Shown in pieces: positions 43,278-54,100 of a stretch of DNA of 64,000 nucleotides. The stretch is taken from assembly GCF_003332305.1 (NCBI RefSeq), contig NZ_QOIO01000001.1:124001-188000 (forward strand), written 5' to 3'. The notes under the pieces were generated by a model. It was not told where the DNA came from, ran no database searches, and saw nothing but the letters and a program-made list of their open reading frames with translations. The translations under genes and the position numbers were made by a program. Each line of letters opens with the position of its first letter. Positions within the stretch are counted from its first letter, which is position 1. The stretch comes from Microvirga aerophila (GTDB lineage: Bacteria; Pseudomonadota; Alphaproteobacteria; Rhizobiales; Beijerinckiaceae).

Positions 43278-44410
43278 CGCGTGGCTCCCTGCTGGGTAGC
43301 GCTGGCCTGAGGCTGCGAGCGCTGCATTTCGTTGAGCGGAAGATAGGGTACGACCCCCTGCCCGTTCGGCTCGATGATGACCTTGTCGACACCGCCGAGC
43401 ACCCGCTCCATGGTCTCGAGGAAGATGCGCTCACGGCTCACGTCAGGAGCCTGACGGTAAGCCTCGTAGACCTGGCGGAAGCGCGCGGCCTGACCGCTTG
43501 CATCGGCAACAGACTGCTCGCGATAGGCTTCGGCCTGCTGCACCGTGCGGGCCGCCTCGCCTCGGGATTCCGGAACCACGCGGCTGGCGAAGGTTTCCGC
43601 CTCGTTCTGAACGCGCACGGCGTCCTGCTGGGCGGCATTCACGTCGAAAAAGGCTTGGCGCACTTCCGAGGGGGGTTGAGCCGCCTGGAGCTGCACCACG
43701 TTGATCAGCACGCCTGCCCCGTAGGCATCGAGGGCTTCCTGCATGATCTGACGCACCTCCTGAGCCACGCTGGCCTGCTCGGTGGTCAAGATCGCCTGGA
43801 TGTTGCGGCGGCCGACAACCTCGCGCATGGCGCTTTCGGCCACGGACTTGATCGTGCCTTGCGGGTTTTGCAGGTTGAACACGAAATCCTGCGCCCTGGC
43901 GGCGTTGACCTGCCAGACCGCATCGAAATCGATATCGATGATGTTCTCATCGCCGGTCAGCATCAGGCTTTCTTCGAGGATGTCACGGGAACGGGCCTGC
44001 CCGCCGGTGGAGCGGTATCCGACTTCGATCCGCTGCTGTTCGGTCACGTTGGGCTTCAACACGCGGCCGACCGGATAGGGAAGGTTGTAGCGCAGGCCTT
44101 CGCCGGTGGTGCCGGTGTAGCGGCCGAAGATCATGTTGATGCCGACCTCGTTGGGTCGCACCGTGTAGAACCCGGTCAGCAGCCAAACGGCGATCACGCC
44201 CAGGACGATGAGGATAAGGCCCTTGCCGCCCATGCCGCCGCCCGGAATGAAATTCTTAAGGCGATCCTGGCTGCGGCGCAGGATATCCTCGAGATCGGGG
44301 GGCGTTCCGTTGCCCTGCGGACCAGAACCCCAAGGGCTCTTGCCGCCTCCTCCCGATCCGCCACGCTGCCCCCAGGGGCCGCCGCCGCCGCTTTGGTTAC
44401 TCCAAGGCAT
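43274..44410 (-). CDS. hflK: HflK, membrane protease modulator (SPFH family)
   Basis: 378 residues. A Gly/Pro/Trp-rich N-terminus (about 1-37) is typical of HflK, followed by the membrane span near 63-82 and the SPFH domain (TVRPNEVGINMIFGRYTG). A long helical segment follows. It is translated with hflC and lies 135 bases after folA, so it may have its own promoter. Confidence 0.96.
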   Translation of the reverse strand: MPWSNQSGGGGPWGQRGGSGGGGKSPWGSGPQGNGTPPDLEDILRRSQDRLKNFIPGGGMGGKGLILIVLGVIAVWLLTGFYTVRPNEVGINMIFGRYTGTTGEGLRYNLPYPVGRVLKPNVTEQQRIEVGYRSTGGQARSRDILEESLMLTGDENIIDIDFDAVWQVNAARAQDFVFNLQNPQGTIKSVAESAMREVVGRRNIQAILTTEQASVAQEVRQIMQEALDAYGAGVLINVVQLQAAQPPSEVRQAFFDVNAAQQDAVRVQNEAETFASRVVPESRGEAARTVQQAEAYREQSVADASGQAARFRQVYEAYRQAPDVSRERIFLETMERVLGGVDKVIIEPNGQGVVPYLPLNEMQRSQPQASATQQGATR

Positions 44411-44545
44411 AGGTCGCCATTCCTCACTCAGAAAGACCGGCCGGTATCGGCCGATAAGATGCTAGGCGGTTGTGGGTGTTGTTTCTGCCGCCTGTCAAGG
44501 CTGCGAATTGGGTATTGCGACGGCTTTAGTCAACCGGCTCAGGGC

Positions 44546-45058
44546 TTAAGAGCGCCTTTCAAGGTCGATGAAGGTAAACGGATGCTCGTCATCCGGCCCC
44601 TTCGAGTGCTCCGTTCGCCGGGCCTCCCGGAAGGCGGAACGGTCATAGGACGGGAAGACCGCATCACCCTCCGGCGCGGCCCGAACCTCGGTGAGGTAGA
44701 GCTTCTGCACATGCGGCATGGCAAGATCGTAGATCTCGGCTCCGCCCACCACCGCGACCGCATCGGCCCCCATGTCCTGCCCAAGGAGGGACCCGAGAGC
44801 GGCCGCCTCGTCCCAGCTATGAGCCACATGGATCCCCTCCGCGGAGAAATCCGGATCCCGCGTGAGGACGATGGTTTCCCGCCCGGGGAGAGGTTTTCCG
44901 ATGGACTGGAAGGTCTTGCGTCCCATGATCATCGGCTTGCCCCAGGTCAGGTCCCGGAATCGCCGGAGATCGGTCCTGATCCGCCACAGGAGCTGGTTGT
45001 CACGCCCGATGACGCCGTTCTCGGCGACCGCAACGACGAGGATGATGGGAAGGGTCAT
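44546..45058 (-). CDS. folA: Dihydrofolate reductase
   Basis: Reduces dihydrofolate with NADPH. 170 residues. The start PIILVVAVAENGVIGRDNQLLW and the active-site acid in LRRFRDLT-type region are typical, with KPMIMGRKTFQSIGKPLPGR near residues 41-60. Its start overlaps the GNAT stop (ATGA at 45055-45058). It follows thyA in the same operon, so the two folate enzymes are co-expressed. Confidence 0.97.
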   Translation of the reverse strand: MTLPIILVVAVAENGVIGRDNQLLWRIRTDLRRFRDLTWGKPMIMGRKTFQSIGKPLPGRETIVLTRDPDFSAEGIHVAHSWDEAAALGSLLGQDMGADAVAVVGGAEIYDLAMPHVQKLYLTEVRAAPEGDAVFPSYDRSAFREARRTEHSKGPDDEHPFTFIDLERRS

Positions 45059-45537
45059 GACGCCTCGGCGAGTTTTGCAAGATTTTCACCGGTCAAGCGC
45101 TGCACCGTCCACTCGTTCATGGGCATGGCCCCGATGGATTGGTAGACGCCCAAGGCTGGCTCGTTCCAGTCGAGCACCCACCACTCGAGCCGCGCCAAAT
45201 CCTCGGCGAGGCAGCGGCGGGCAAGATGCCGCAGCAGGGCCTTGCCGATGCCTTTGGAGCGAAAGTCCGGCCTGACGAAGAGGTCTTCCAGATAGAGGCC
45301 ATGACGGCCCCTGAAGGTAGAAAAATTGTAGAACCAGAGGGCGAACCCCGCTGGCTCCCCGTCCCACTCGGCGATATCGGCAAAGACGCGCGGCTGCGGC
45401 CCGAACAAGGCCTCGGCGATATCCGCCTCCGTGGCGTCCACCTCATGGGCCAGACGCTCATATTCGGCGAGCTCGCGGATGAACGCGAAGATGAGGGAAG
45501 CATCCCGTGCTTCCGCCTTGCGGATGGTGAGACTCAT
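45055..45537 (-). CDS. GNAT family N-acetyltransferase
   Basis: 160 residues from ATG 45537. The acetyl-CoA loop is visible as VRPDFRSKGIGKALLRHLA (Q/RxxGxG/A variant) near residues 86-104, and the family's WYNFSTFRGRHGLYLEDLFV segment lies before it. The closest pattern is the diamine (spermidine/spermine) acetyltransferase-like group, but the substrate is not certain. It overlaps folA by four bases. Confidence 0.9.
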   Translation of the reverse strand: MSLTIRKAEARDASLIFAFIRELAEYERLAHEVDATEADIAEALFGPQPRVFADIAEWDGEPAGFALWFYNFSTFRGRHGLYLEDLFVRPDFRSKGIGKALLRHLARRCLAEDLARLEWWVLDWNEPALGVYQSIGAMPMNEWTVQRLTGENLAKLAEAS

Positions 45538-45574
45538 GCGCCCGTTGTGCCTAAGGTTGGCGGCGCTGTCGAGG

Positions 45575-45880
45575 TCACTCGGCCTCATCCTCCGCCTGGA
45601 CCCGCCGGGGCGACCCCCATGTGTCGAGAATGGCGTTCATATCGTCGAGAACGAAAAACCGTGCGCTCTCCACGTCATAGCCCTCGTCGAGAAGGCTGTC
45701 GTAATCGGTCAGCCTGTGTCGGATATAGGCCGTAAGTGACAGCCACGCGGCTGTTTCGGGCGAGGCCGTATGCAGGCCGCGGCTCCCAAGAGCGTGGTCC
45801 CTCACCGCTTCGAACTCATGCCGCGGGATGCGCGGCGCGAGGATGCGGACGGCGCTCTCGATCGCCTCCTGCCTGTTCAT
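45575..45880 (-). CDS. DUF2293 domain protein
   Basis: 101 residues, mostly helical. The pattern RILAPRIPRHEFEAVRDHAL, LHTASPETAAWLSLTAYIRH and DYDSLLDEGYD with FVLDDMNAIL matches what I know as DUF2293. Function unknown. It lies six bases after thyA in the folate operon. Confidence 0.85.
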   Translation of the reverse strand: MNRQEAIESAVRILAPRIPRHEFEAVRDHALGSRGLHTASPETAAWLSLTAYIRHRLTDYDSLLDEGYDVESARFFVLDDMNAILDTWGSPRRVQAEDEAE

Positions 45881-45886
45881 GTGCGC

Positions 45887-46681
45887 CTAAACCGCCACGG
45901 GTGCCTTGATGGCCGGGTGCGGGTCGTAATCCTCGATGGCGATATCGTCGAACGTAAAGTCGAACAGGGACCGGATCGTAGGATTGAGCCTGAGCTTCGG
46001 CAGGGGCCTGGGCTCCCGCGTTAGCTGCAGGCGCGACTGCTCGAGATGGTTGAGGTAGAGATGGGCGTCGCCGAACGAATGCACGAAATCCCCCGGCTGG
46101 AGACCGGTGGCCTGCGCCATCATGTGCGTGAGAAGCGCATAGGATGCGATGTTGAACGGAACGCCCAGGAACACGTCGGCCGAGCGCTGGTAGAGCTGGC
46201 ACGAGAGACGGCCGTCAGCCACGTAGAACTGGAAAAGGCAATGACACGGCGCAAGCGCCATCTTGTCAAGATCGGCCGGGTTCCAGGCGGAGACGATGAG
46301 CCGGCGGGAATCGGGATTGCGGCGGACCTCGTCGACGACCCAGCGGATCTGGTCGACCGTGCCGCCATCCGGCTTCGCCCATGAGCGCCACTGCTTGCCG
46401 TAGACGGGGCCGAGATCGCCGTTCTGGTCGGCCCACTCGTCCCAGATGGAGACGCCGTTCTCCTTGAGGTAGCGTATGTTGGTGTCGCCCTTCAGGAACC
46501 ACAAAAGCTCGTGGATGATCGAGCGCAGGTGCAGCTTCTTCGTGGTGACCACTGGAAAGCCGTGGCTCAGATCGAAACGCATCTGATGGCCGAACACTGA
46601 GAAGGTCCCCGTTCCGGTCCGGTCGTCCTTGCGGACGCCCTCGTCCATGATGCGGCGCAAGAGATCGTGATAGGCTTGCAT
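45887..46681 (-). CDS. thyA: Thymidylate synthase
   Basis: Methylates dUMP to dTMP. At 264 residues it is the standard length. The catalytic cysteine is in [12 protein letters not shown] (near residue 146), the dUMP-binding [20 protein letters not shown] follows, and [12 protein letters not shown] precedes it. It leads the run thyA-DUF2293-GNAT-folA-hflKC. Confidence 0.98.
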   Translation of the reverse strand: MQAYHDLLRRIMDEGVRKDDRTGTGTFSVFGHQMRFDLSHGFPVVTTKKLHLRSIIHELLWFLKGDTNIRYLKENGVSIWDEWADQNGDLGPVYGKQWRSWAKPDGGTVDQIRWVVDEVRRNPDSRRLIVSAWNPADLDKMALAPCHCLFQFYVADGRLSCQLYQRSADVFLGVPFNIASYALLTHMMAQATGLQPGDFVHSFGDAHLYLNHLEQSRLQLTREPRPLPKLRLNPTIRSLFDFTFDDIAIEDYDPHPAIKAPVAV

Positions 46682-46962
46682 GAAACGCTCCTCGGCTCAC
46701 CATATGTCAGGGCACCGCCTTCCGGGAGTCGATTCTCGCCATCTAGGCGGGCTTGTCCCCGGTCTTTCAAATACGGTTCGTTCTTCGTATATTAACTCCG
46801 TCGGCTGCAAGGTCGGCAGAAGATCACATCGTCGTTGCGGAAGAATTGCCGAGATGCGGATTCCGCCTCTGCAACCGACTCGACGCCTTTGTGGTTGACC
46901 GTCAGGCGGGATCGGATGCATCTGGCAACGAAGTCCCGCTTTCTTTTCTCAAGGGCTCCCAT

Positions 46963-47580
46963 ATGGCCGGTAAAGACCTGATCCGCTACGATCTCCTGGT
47001 TCAGGACGCCCTGAAGGGCGTCGTGCGCAGGGTGTTGATCGATGCCGGGAAAGACGGCCTTCCGGGCGAACATCATTTCTACATTTCATTTCGCACCGAC
47101 TTTCCGGGCGTGCGCCTGTCGAACCGCCTGCGGGAAAAGTATCCGCAGGAAATGACCATCGTGCTCCAGCACCAGTTCTGGGATCTGGGCGTCACCGAAC
47201 ACGCGTTCGAAATCGGATTGTCCTTCTCGGGCGTTCCCGAGCGTCTGCTCATTCCTTTCGACGCCTTGACCGGGTTCTTCGATCCTTCCGTCCAGTTCGG
47301 CCTCAAGTTCGAGTCCCAGGACGAGGATGAGGATGAAATCGTCGAGACCGCGCCGCCGCCCGTTCCCGTGCGCACGACCGATTCCGCCCCTGTGGAATTG
47401 AAGAAGCCCTCCACGCCTCCCGCCGAGAAGAAATCGGAACCTCAGAAAATTCCCGCATCGGCGTCTCCAAAGGCTGCCCCGGCGAAAGCCGCAACGGAGC
47501 AGGCCCCCGGTTCCCCCGAGCCCGGCGCGGCCGGAAGCGCCGAGGTCGTCAGCCTGGATGCATTCCGCAAGAAGAACTGA
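46963..47580 (+). CDS. sspB: SspB, ClpXP protease specificity-enhancing factor (alpha-type)
   Basis: Adaptor that tethers ssrA-tagged proteins to ClpXP. 205 residues from ATG 46963, preceded by AAGGGCTCCC. The peptide-binding fold (about 1-115) contains FYISFRTDFPGVRLS and FDPSVQFGLKF. A long flexible Pro/Ala/Lys-rich linker follows, and the C-terminal SLDAFRKKN fits the ClpX-binding tail. It diverges from thyA; promoters lie in the 281-base gap. Confidence 0.93.
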   Translation: MAGKDLIRYDLLVQDALKGVVRRVLIDAGKDGLPGEHHFYISFRTDFPGVRLSNRLREKYPQEMTIVLQHQFWDLGVTEHAFEIGLSFSGVPERLLIPFDALTGFFDPSVQFGLKFESQDEDEDEIVETAPPPVPVRTTDSAPVELKKPSTPPAEKKSEPQKIPASASPKAAPAKAATEQAPGSPEPGAAGSAEVVSLDAFRKKN

Positions 47581-47601
47581 CGCAGGCGAAGAGCCGCAAC
47601 G

Positions 47602-48993
47602 TCAAGTACGCCGCGTCAGACGCATCGGCAACCCACCGCGAGGCCTCAAGGTGATCCGCTGCAACGGCATCACCTCGTGCCCCGGCACAAGGTCGAGCCT
47701 GACGCTCCTGACAATGGTCGCCAGCACGATGACGGCCTCCTGCAGCGAGAAGCTTGCCCCGATGCAGACTCTCGGGCCGGCCCCGAAGGGCAGATAGGCA
47801 AATCGATCGATGCGACCGCGTTCCTCGGGCAGGAAGCGCTCGGGCCGGAAGACATCGGGCTGGTCCCACAGCTTCTTGTGCCGATGAAGAACGTAAGGGG
47901 CGATTGCCACGATCGAGCCGGCCGGGATCTCCAGGTCGCCGATCCTGTCGTCGTTGATGGCCGCGCGGCTCATGTAGGGGGCGGGCGGATAGAGCCTGAT
48001 GGCTTCGTCGATCACCGCGCGGGTGTAGACGAGCTGCTCGAGATGGTGCGGCTCGACGGTCCCTTTTCCCAGAACCTCGTCCACCTCCCGCTCGATCCTG
48101 GCGCGCGCCGTCTCGTCCTGGGACAGGAGGTAGAGCGACCAGGACAAGGCGTTGGCCGTCGTCTCATGCCCGGCTCCGATGAAGGTGACGATATTGGCCC
48201 GCACCTCGATGTCGCTGAGCCCCTTGCCGGTCTCCGGATCGGACGCCTCCAGGAGAAGCGTCAGGAGGTCCCGGGGCGCAGCCTCGCCGCGAGCGATCAG
48301 CGCCTTCCTGGCGCCGATGAGATCACCGACCATCTCGTCGAAAAAGCGAATGGCCGGTCTGGTGCGCAGGCGCCCGATCCGCGGAACCCAGTCGGGGAAC
48401 CCGAAGATATCGAGTGGATCGACCCGCCCCTGCCCTTCGAAAAAGCGCGTGATGGCGCGGCCGAGCGCGTCCGGATCCCGCGCGACCCCGGTGGTGAAGA
48501 TCGTGCGCTCCAGGACGTCCAGGGTGATCCGGGTCATTTCGAGGGCGGCATCCACCACACGGCCATCGGGACGCCTCTGCCAGCGCCTGACAAGACGCTC
48601 CGCAGCTTCGACCATGGGCGGGAAGAAGCCCGCAACGTGGCGCGGGGTGAAGAGCGGCGCGATCGTGCGCCTCTGGAGCTTCCACTCCTCGCCCTCCGCG
48701 GTGACAAGTCCTCGCCCGAGACCGGGAGCCAGGATGCGAATCTGAAGGTCGTCCTTGCGATAATTGGAGGCGTTGTCGAGGAGGACGTGGCGGATGACGG
48801 CGGGATCGTTCACCACGGTCAGGCGTCCCAGCGCCCCCTCGCCCGTGATCACCAGCTCCTCGAAATGCTCCTCCATCCAGGTCGCCAGGGGATTGCGGCG
48901 CACCTCCATCAGAAAGGCGAGCGTTCCGAGCGGTTCTGTGCGCGGCTTCGGCGCGGGCGGATGGAAACGGGGCGCTTCGAGGGTCTCGACCAT
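47602..48993 (-). CDS. Cytochrome P450 monooxygenase
   Basis: 463 residues with all core motifs: I-helix GAGHETTA (near residue 270), K-helix ExxR (EAIR), and the heme-binding loop FGAGPRVCIG with the iron ligand Cys410. It resembles the longer fatty-acid/terpene-type bacterial P450s rather than the short class. No ferredoxin or reductase gene is adjacent, so electrons must come from elsewhere. Substrate unknown. It sits between sspB and fumC, transcribed against both neighbours. Confidence 0.95.
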   Translation of the reverse strand: MVETLEAPRFHPPAPKPRTEPLGTLAFLMEVRRNPLATWMEEHFEELVITGEGALGRLTVVNDPAVIRHVLLDNASNYRKDDLQIRILAPGLGRGLVTAEGEEWKLQRRTIAPLFTPRHVAGFFPPMVEAAERLVRRWQRRPDGRVVDAALEMTRITLDVLERTIFTTGVARDPDALGRAITRFFEGQGRVDPLDIFGFPDWVPRIGRLRTRPAIRFFDEMVGDLIGARKALIARGEAAPRDLLTLLLEASDPETGKGLSDIEVRANIVTFIGAGHETTANALSWSLYLLSQDETARARIEREVDEVLGKGTVEPHHLEQLVYTRAVIDEAIRLYPPAPYMSRAAINDDRIGDLEIPAGSIVAIAPYVLHRHKKLWDQPDVFRPERFLPEERGRIDRFAYLPFGAGPRVCIGASFSLQEAVIVLATIVRSVRLDLVPGHEVMPLQRITLRPRGGLPMRLTRRT

Positions 48994-49080
48994 GAGTTTT
49001 TACAAAGCCTCCTGCGCGTTCACTGTTGCGAGCGCTCCACTTTGAGATAAGAACACGCAACACCATCGAAAGAGGTCACG

Positions 49081-50472
49081 ATGTCGCCCGCAACCCGTAC
49101 CGAGACAGACACCTTCGGTCCCATCGAAGTTCCCGCCGACAAGCTCTGGGGCGCCCAGACGCAGCGCTCGATCCAGAATTTCCGCATCGGCACGGACCGG
49201 ATGCCCCTTCCCCTGGTCCATGCGCTCGCCATCGTGAAGCAGGCGTCCGCCCTGGTGAACAAGGACCTGGGCAAGCTCGACGCCAAGCTGGCCGACGCCA
49301 TCGCGAGCGCGGCGGCGGACGTGGTGCAGGGCAAGCACGACGATGAATTTCCCCTCGTGGTTTACCAGACGGGCTCGGGCACCCAGTCCAACATGAACAT
49401 GAACGAGGTTCTGTCGAACCTTGCCATCGAGCGCCTCGGCGGCGAGCGCGGCAGCAAGAAGCCCGTTCATCCCAACGACCACGTCAACATGGGCCAGTCG
49501 TCGAACGACTGCTTCCCGACCGCCATGCACATCGCGGTGGCCCGCGACATCCATGACCGGCTCCTCCCGGCCCTTCGGCACCTGCACAAGGCCCTGGACG
49601 ACAAGGCGGTAGCCTTCAAGGACATCGTGAAGATCGGCCGCACGCACCTTCAGGACGCGACCCCGGTCACCCTGGGCCAGGAATTCTCCGGCTATGCCAT
49701 GCAGATTCAGCTCGGCATCGCCCGGATCGAGGCGACCCTGCCGGGCCTCTACGCGCTCGCCCAGGGCGGCACCGCCGTCGGCACGGGCCTCAACGCCCAT
49801 CCGGAATTCGCCGCTCGCTTCGCCCAGAAGGTCATGGAGCTGACCGCCCTTCCGTTCACGTCGGCGGCCAACAAGTTCGAGGCCCTGGCGTCCAACGACG
49901 CGCTCGTGTTCACCCATGGGGCGCTGGCGAGCCTTTCGGCGGGCCTGTTCAAGATCGCCAACGACATCCGCCTCATGGGCTCGGGCCCGCGCTCCGGCCT
50001 CGGCGAAATCTCCCTGCCGGAGAACGAGCCCGGTTCGTCGATCATGCCCGGCAAGGTCAATCCGACCCAGGCAGAGGCCATGACCATGCTGTGCGCTCAG
50101 GTGGCCGGCAACCAGACCACCGTCACCTTCGCGGGCAGCCAGGGCCATTTCGAGCTCAACGTGTTCAAGCCGGTGATCGTCAACGCCGTGCTGCAATCGA
50201 TCCGTCTCTTGGCGGATGGAGCCGTCAGCTTCGCGGACAACGCGGTGGTCGGGATCGAGCCCAACCACGAGCGCATCAGCGAGCTCATGCAGCGCTCGCT
50301 CATGCTCGTGACGGCCTTGGCCCCGATGATCGGCTACGACAAAGCGGCAGCCATCGCCAAATCCGCGCACAAGAACGGCACCACCTTGAAGGACGAAGCC
50401 CTGAAAGCAGGCGTGTCGGAGGAGGATTTCTACTCCGTCGTTCGTCCTGAGACCATGCTGGCTCCAGGCTAG
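49081..50472 (+). CDS. fumC: Fumarate hydratase, class II
   Basis: Hydrates fumarate to malate in the TCA cycle. 463 residues. The active-site signature [11 protein letters not shown] lies near residues 317-327, and [13 protein letters not shown] near 99-111. It starts with ATG after GAAAGAGG. Two small genes follow with short gaps, an arrangement I know from other Rhizobiales. Confidence 0.98.
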   Translation: MSPATRTETDTFGPIEVPADKLWGAQTQRSIQNFRIGTDRMPLPLVHALAIVKQASALVNKDLGKLDAKLADAIASAAADVVQGKHDDEFPLVVYQTGSGTQSNMNMNEVLSNLAIERLGGERGSKKPVHPNDHVNMGQSSNDCFPTAMHIAVARDIHDRLLPALRHLHKALDDKAVAFKDIVKIGRTHLQDATPVTLGQEFSGYAMQIQLGIARIEATLPGLYALAQGGTAVGTGLNAHPEFAARFAQKVMELTALPFTSAANKFEALASNDALVFTHGALASLSAGLFKIANDIRLMGSGPRSGLGEISLPENEPGSSIMPGKVNPTQAEAMTMLCAQVAGNQTTVTFAGSQGHFELNVFKPVIVNAVLQSIRLLADGAVSFADNAVVGIEPNHERISELMQRSLMLVTALAPMIGYDKAAAIAKSAHKNGTTLKDEALKAGVSEEDFYSVVRPETMLAPG

Positions 50473-50487
50473 GATCTATCGAGGCCC

Positions 50488-50673
50488 ATGGCCGAGATCA
50501 TCAATCTGCGCCAGGCGCGCAAACGGAAGGCGCGGACCGACAAGGAGGCCCGCGCCGCCGAGAACCGCGTCGCCTTCGGCCGCACCAAGGCCGAGCGCGA
50601 TCAGACGAAGGCCGAGCGCGAGCTGGCAAACCGCCAGCTCGACTCGCATAAACGCGACGACGAGACGTCCTGA
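50488..50673 (+). CDS. DUF4169 small protein
   Basis: 61 residues, highly charged and predicted to be one long helix (NLRQARKRKARTDKEARAAENR). The pattern matches DUF4169, short proteins found next to fumC and an RHH-domain gene. Function unknown. It lies 15 bases after fumC and abuts the next gene. Confidence 0.88.
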   Translation: MAEIINLRQARKRKARTDKEARAAENRVAFGRTKAERDQTKAERELANRQLDSHKRDDETS

Positions 50674-50925
50674 ATGGGCTTTGGCATCGTCAAGCGCTCC
50701 GTGGCCATTGCCGGCCACCGGACCAGTATCTCCCTGGAAGAACCGTTCTGGGAGGCTCTGCGGGACATCGCCGAACAGGACGCGGTGTCGATTCAGGCCC
50801 TGATCGGGCGCATCGACGCCGCGCGCGGCGAGCAAAACCTGTCCTCAGCCATTCGGGTCTTCGTCCTGAAGCGCCTGCAGCAAGCTGGTCCGTCGTCGGG
50901 CGAGGTTGATAGCCCAACATCTTAA
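50674..50925 (+). CDS. Ribbon-helix-helix domain protein (RHH_4 type)
   Basis: 83 residues. KRSVAIAGHRTSISLEEPFW contains the predicted DNA-contacting strand, followed by two helices. It begins right after the DUF4169 stop, so it is coupled to it. It may bind DNA and regulate locally, but no operator is seen. Confidence 0.85.
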   Translation: MGFGIVKRSVAIAGHRTSISLEEPFWEALRDIAEQDAVSIQALIGRIDAARGEQNLSSAIRVFVLKRLQQAGPSSGEVDSPTS

Positions 50926-50946
50926 GGGTTCAGCTCACCACACCGG

Positions 50947-51052
50947 CCTCATCCTGAGGAGCGGCGAAGCCGCGTCTCGAAGGAGGTTCCAGTACTGTCT
51001 GGAGACGCCCTCGTGCTTCGAGACGGTGCTCGCGCACCTCCTCAGTATGAGG
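50947..51052. repeat. Rhizobiales-type intergenic palindromic repeat, inverted pair
   Basis: The left copy (50947-50986) starts CCTCATCCTGAGGAG and contains the hairpin GCGGC-GAA-GCCGC then CGTCTCGAAGG. The right copy (51008-51052), inverted, starts CCTCATACTGAGGAG and contains GGTGC-GCGA-GCACC then CGTCTCGAAGC. The inner stems differ in sequence but keep pairing. This type of repeat is abundant in Methylobacterium, Bradyrhizobium and relatives from my knowledge. Confidence 0.8.
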
Positions 51053-51102
51053 GCTGTGGAGTGATCCGCCTTTGATGAGCCAGCCTCTCAGGACGCGATG
51101 CC

Positions 51103-54100
51103 CTAGCCCCCGGGACTCCCCTGAACCTGAGGAGGCGGCCTGATGTCGATCGGGGGCGTCAGGGGCGGCATCGTGAACGGCGTTGCCTCACTGCCGTTTG
51201 GATCGTTCCGCTGCTGCGACTGGAGGCGCTCCGCGTCAATCCGGGCCTTTTCGGCCTCCTCCCGCTGCCGCGCCTGCCGCGCGGCCTCCTCGGCCACGGC
51301 CCTCGCCTTGCGGCGCTCCGCTTCCTGCTGGGCCTGGATCTGCCGCTGACGCTCCGCGGCCGCTCGTTCAAAGGCTTCGATCTTTTCAAGCTCGCGCCTG
51401 AGCACGATCGCCGCCAATCCGTTGCGGAACGGGCCCGCGTCGATTTCCCGGACAGGAGCCGCCAAGGACCCGCGCCAGTTCAACCCGACCGACGGAAGTG
51501 CCCCGGTCCAATCGGGCGGCGCTGTTTTGGACGACAGCATGCCACGGGTATCCAGGCTCAGGGTCTTGAGGTCATAGCCGATGGAGCCCTGCCAGGTGGC
51601 GGGCCCAGCCTCGACCACGAAGGGCGAGAGACGTAGGGCCCCGCCGACGATGGCGGCATTGGTCGTGACCGATGCCGCCGTCAGAGGCCCGCGTCCCAGC
51701 TCCGTTCCGAAGATGGCCTCGACCTTGCCCTCGGCCAGCGGATCGGTGTCGGCCAATGCGGCCTTCAGGGCCCTTTCGAAAGCTGATGGGTCCGCCGCCG
51801 GGGCGCGCAGGTTCGCAACGCGCCAATCGCCCGCCCCGCCGAAATTCCCCACCAATCCGGACAGGCTCTCGCCTGATGTTCCGAACTTCAGGGAGCCGGA
51901 CAGCGTCGCGGCGAAAGGGGTCGACCCTATCAGCGCCGAGAGAGGCACATCGCGCAATGCCCCCTCCCCGACAATCGTCGCCAGAGGGCCCTGGCGGGTG
52001 ATAGTCGTGGAGCCAGTCAGCTGTCCGTTACCGATAAGGGTGTCGAGATTGCGGATCGAAATACCATCCTGCACGGCCTCGACGGTAAAGCTCGTGCGGC
52101 TTCCCTGCAGGCCACGGCCGAGATCCAAGCTTGCGGCCCTGAAGAGCACCTGCCCGCCCGTCACGAGCCGTCCGGATTGGCCGAAGCGCGCGGTGGACCA
52201 GATCGCCGTTGCGGCCGGATCTCCGGGCGGTGCGTTGAGCGCGAGGCTCGTCACGAGCCAGGGCAAGGACAGCCTTTGAACCGAGACCTCGCCGGTGATA
52301 TCCGAACGCGAGCGCACGGCGAGCTTTGCCTGAACGGGATTGCTGGCGATCTGGCCGGTCATGTCGAGGAGAGTCGCGTCCCGCTCGCGCCCAAGGGTCA
52401 CCCGCGCCCTCACCGGCACGGGAGAGCTGACGCCGGCGCCATCGCCGAGAAGCAGCAGGAAAGGCGTGATGTCGAGGGTTGCGACCTCCACCTCGCCGCT
52501 ATCCACCACATCGTCGTCCTGGCTCAAGGACAAGGGTCGGTTGGTTGTGATCACAACCCCGCCCACATCGCCCGTAACGGTGACGTTGAACAGGCCGGAG
52601 CCGACCCGTGTCCCCCGAAGGCCGATCCTGGAGGTGCGGTTCAAACCGCTGAGATTGGCCCGGTTCACCCAACGCCCCGTATTTTCGGTTGCAAGGTTCA
52701 GGTCGAGGTTTTCCGTCCGCCCGTCCACGGACTCGACGATGCCGTCGAAGGAGCCACCGGCGGCGGACCCCCGCGCAGTGGTCCGCAGGCGCAGCTGGTT
52801 CGATCCCGGAACAGGAGCGACGCGCTCGGTCGCCACGTCCAGATCAAGGGCGCCCTCGCGCACGAAGTACGGCACGAGCTTGGAAAGCCCTCCGACCCAC
52901 ACGCTGCCCAGAAGATCGACCAGCGGAGCGGCGCGCTGCGCCGTCACCTTGCCGGCGATCCGGCCGGAACCATCGGGGGCGATGCGGCCGCTGACCCGGG
53001 CATTGGCCCCCGCAAGATCGACGATATCGAGGGTTTCGACCAGGAGAGCCGGGCCGTCCGACAGGATGCGGGCCGAGATCCGGCCCGAGCCGGGACGATT
53101 GCCGGCGCTCACGTTGCGGGCATCGAGGATGAAGCCGACGTCGAGGTTCTCGGTCGCGTCGAAAACGCTGGAGACCTGGGGGAGCTGGTCGAGGTTGAGG
53201 TTCTGGATGCCGAGCTGCGCTTCCAGCTTGCCCCGGACGCTGGCTTCCGGCGCGGTGTAGCGCAGGTTTCCGGTCATGACCGCCTCGCCCGTCTTCAGGC
53301 GCAAGCGATTGAAGGACAGGACCGGGTTGGAGAAAGCGATGTCCGATGAGGCCTCCAGCGGCCTCCCGTCTAGAATGGCCAGGAGGGGTGAGCGGATCCC
53401 AAGACGGTCGAGATAGCGCGCGAAGCGGTCGGACGCGTTGGACGCTACGGCGAACTTGCCGTTGACGCCGCCCTGGGTGGTCAGGCCCAGCTGGCCCTCG
53501 AGGGCCACCCGGGTGTCGCCCGGGGCCATGAACTCGATCCGGTCCAGCCGGGCCCGGCCCTTGTCCAGGGACAGGCGCAAATTCGCGTTCGATAAATCTT
53601 CCTGGCCGAGCCCGATGCTGTCGAGCTTGAGATCGAGATCGACGGGCACCATCGCGGGCGGGATCGACCATTGCGCCAGGCGGGTTTTGAAGTCCTGCCC
53701 GTTGGAGGACAGGATGAAGCTGTCCGCATCGAGCCGCCGTCCTTCGAGCTTCAGCGAGATCCGGGGGTCGTTGATCCGAACGCTGCCCTGCCCGGTCATG
53801 CGCAGGCTCGCGCCTCCCTCGCCGGCCTCGAGGCTGACCGGATCGAGCACGACCGTTTCCGGGGTGGTCTTGAATTCCGTCTCGACAGTGATCGGGATGG
53901 GAATGCCCGCGGCGGCCACTTGAGCCGGGGGTCCGAACAGCACCTTGGCCTTGCCCGATAGATTCAGCCCGGCTCCGCCATCAAGCGCCAGTTTCGCGTC
54001 CACGTCGAACCGGGGATAGATGTCCCCTCCGCCCGAGAGCTTGAGCTGGACGGTCTTGTCCTGGGCCAGCTCGCCGGTGACGAGCCGGAACGGAACTCCG

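Noticed and set aside
52177..53349. 390-residue plus-strand frame opposite the AsmA-like gene
   Set aside because: Antisense shadow without a ribosome site or known motif.
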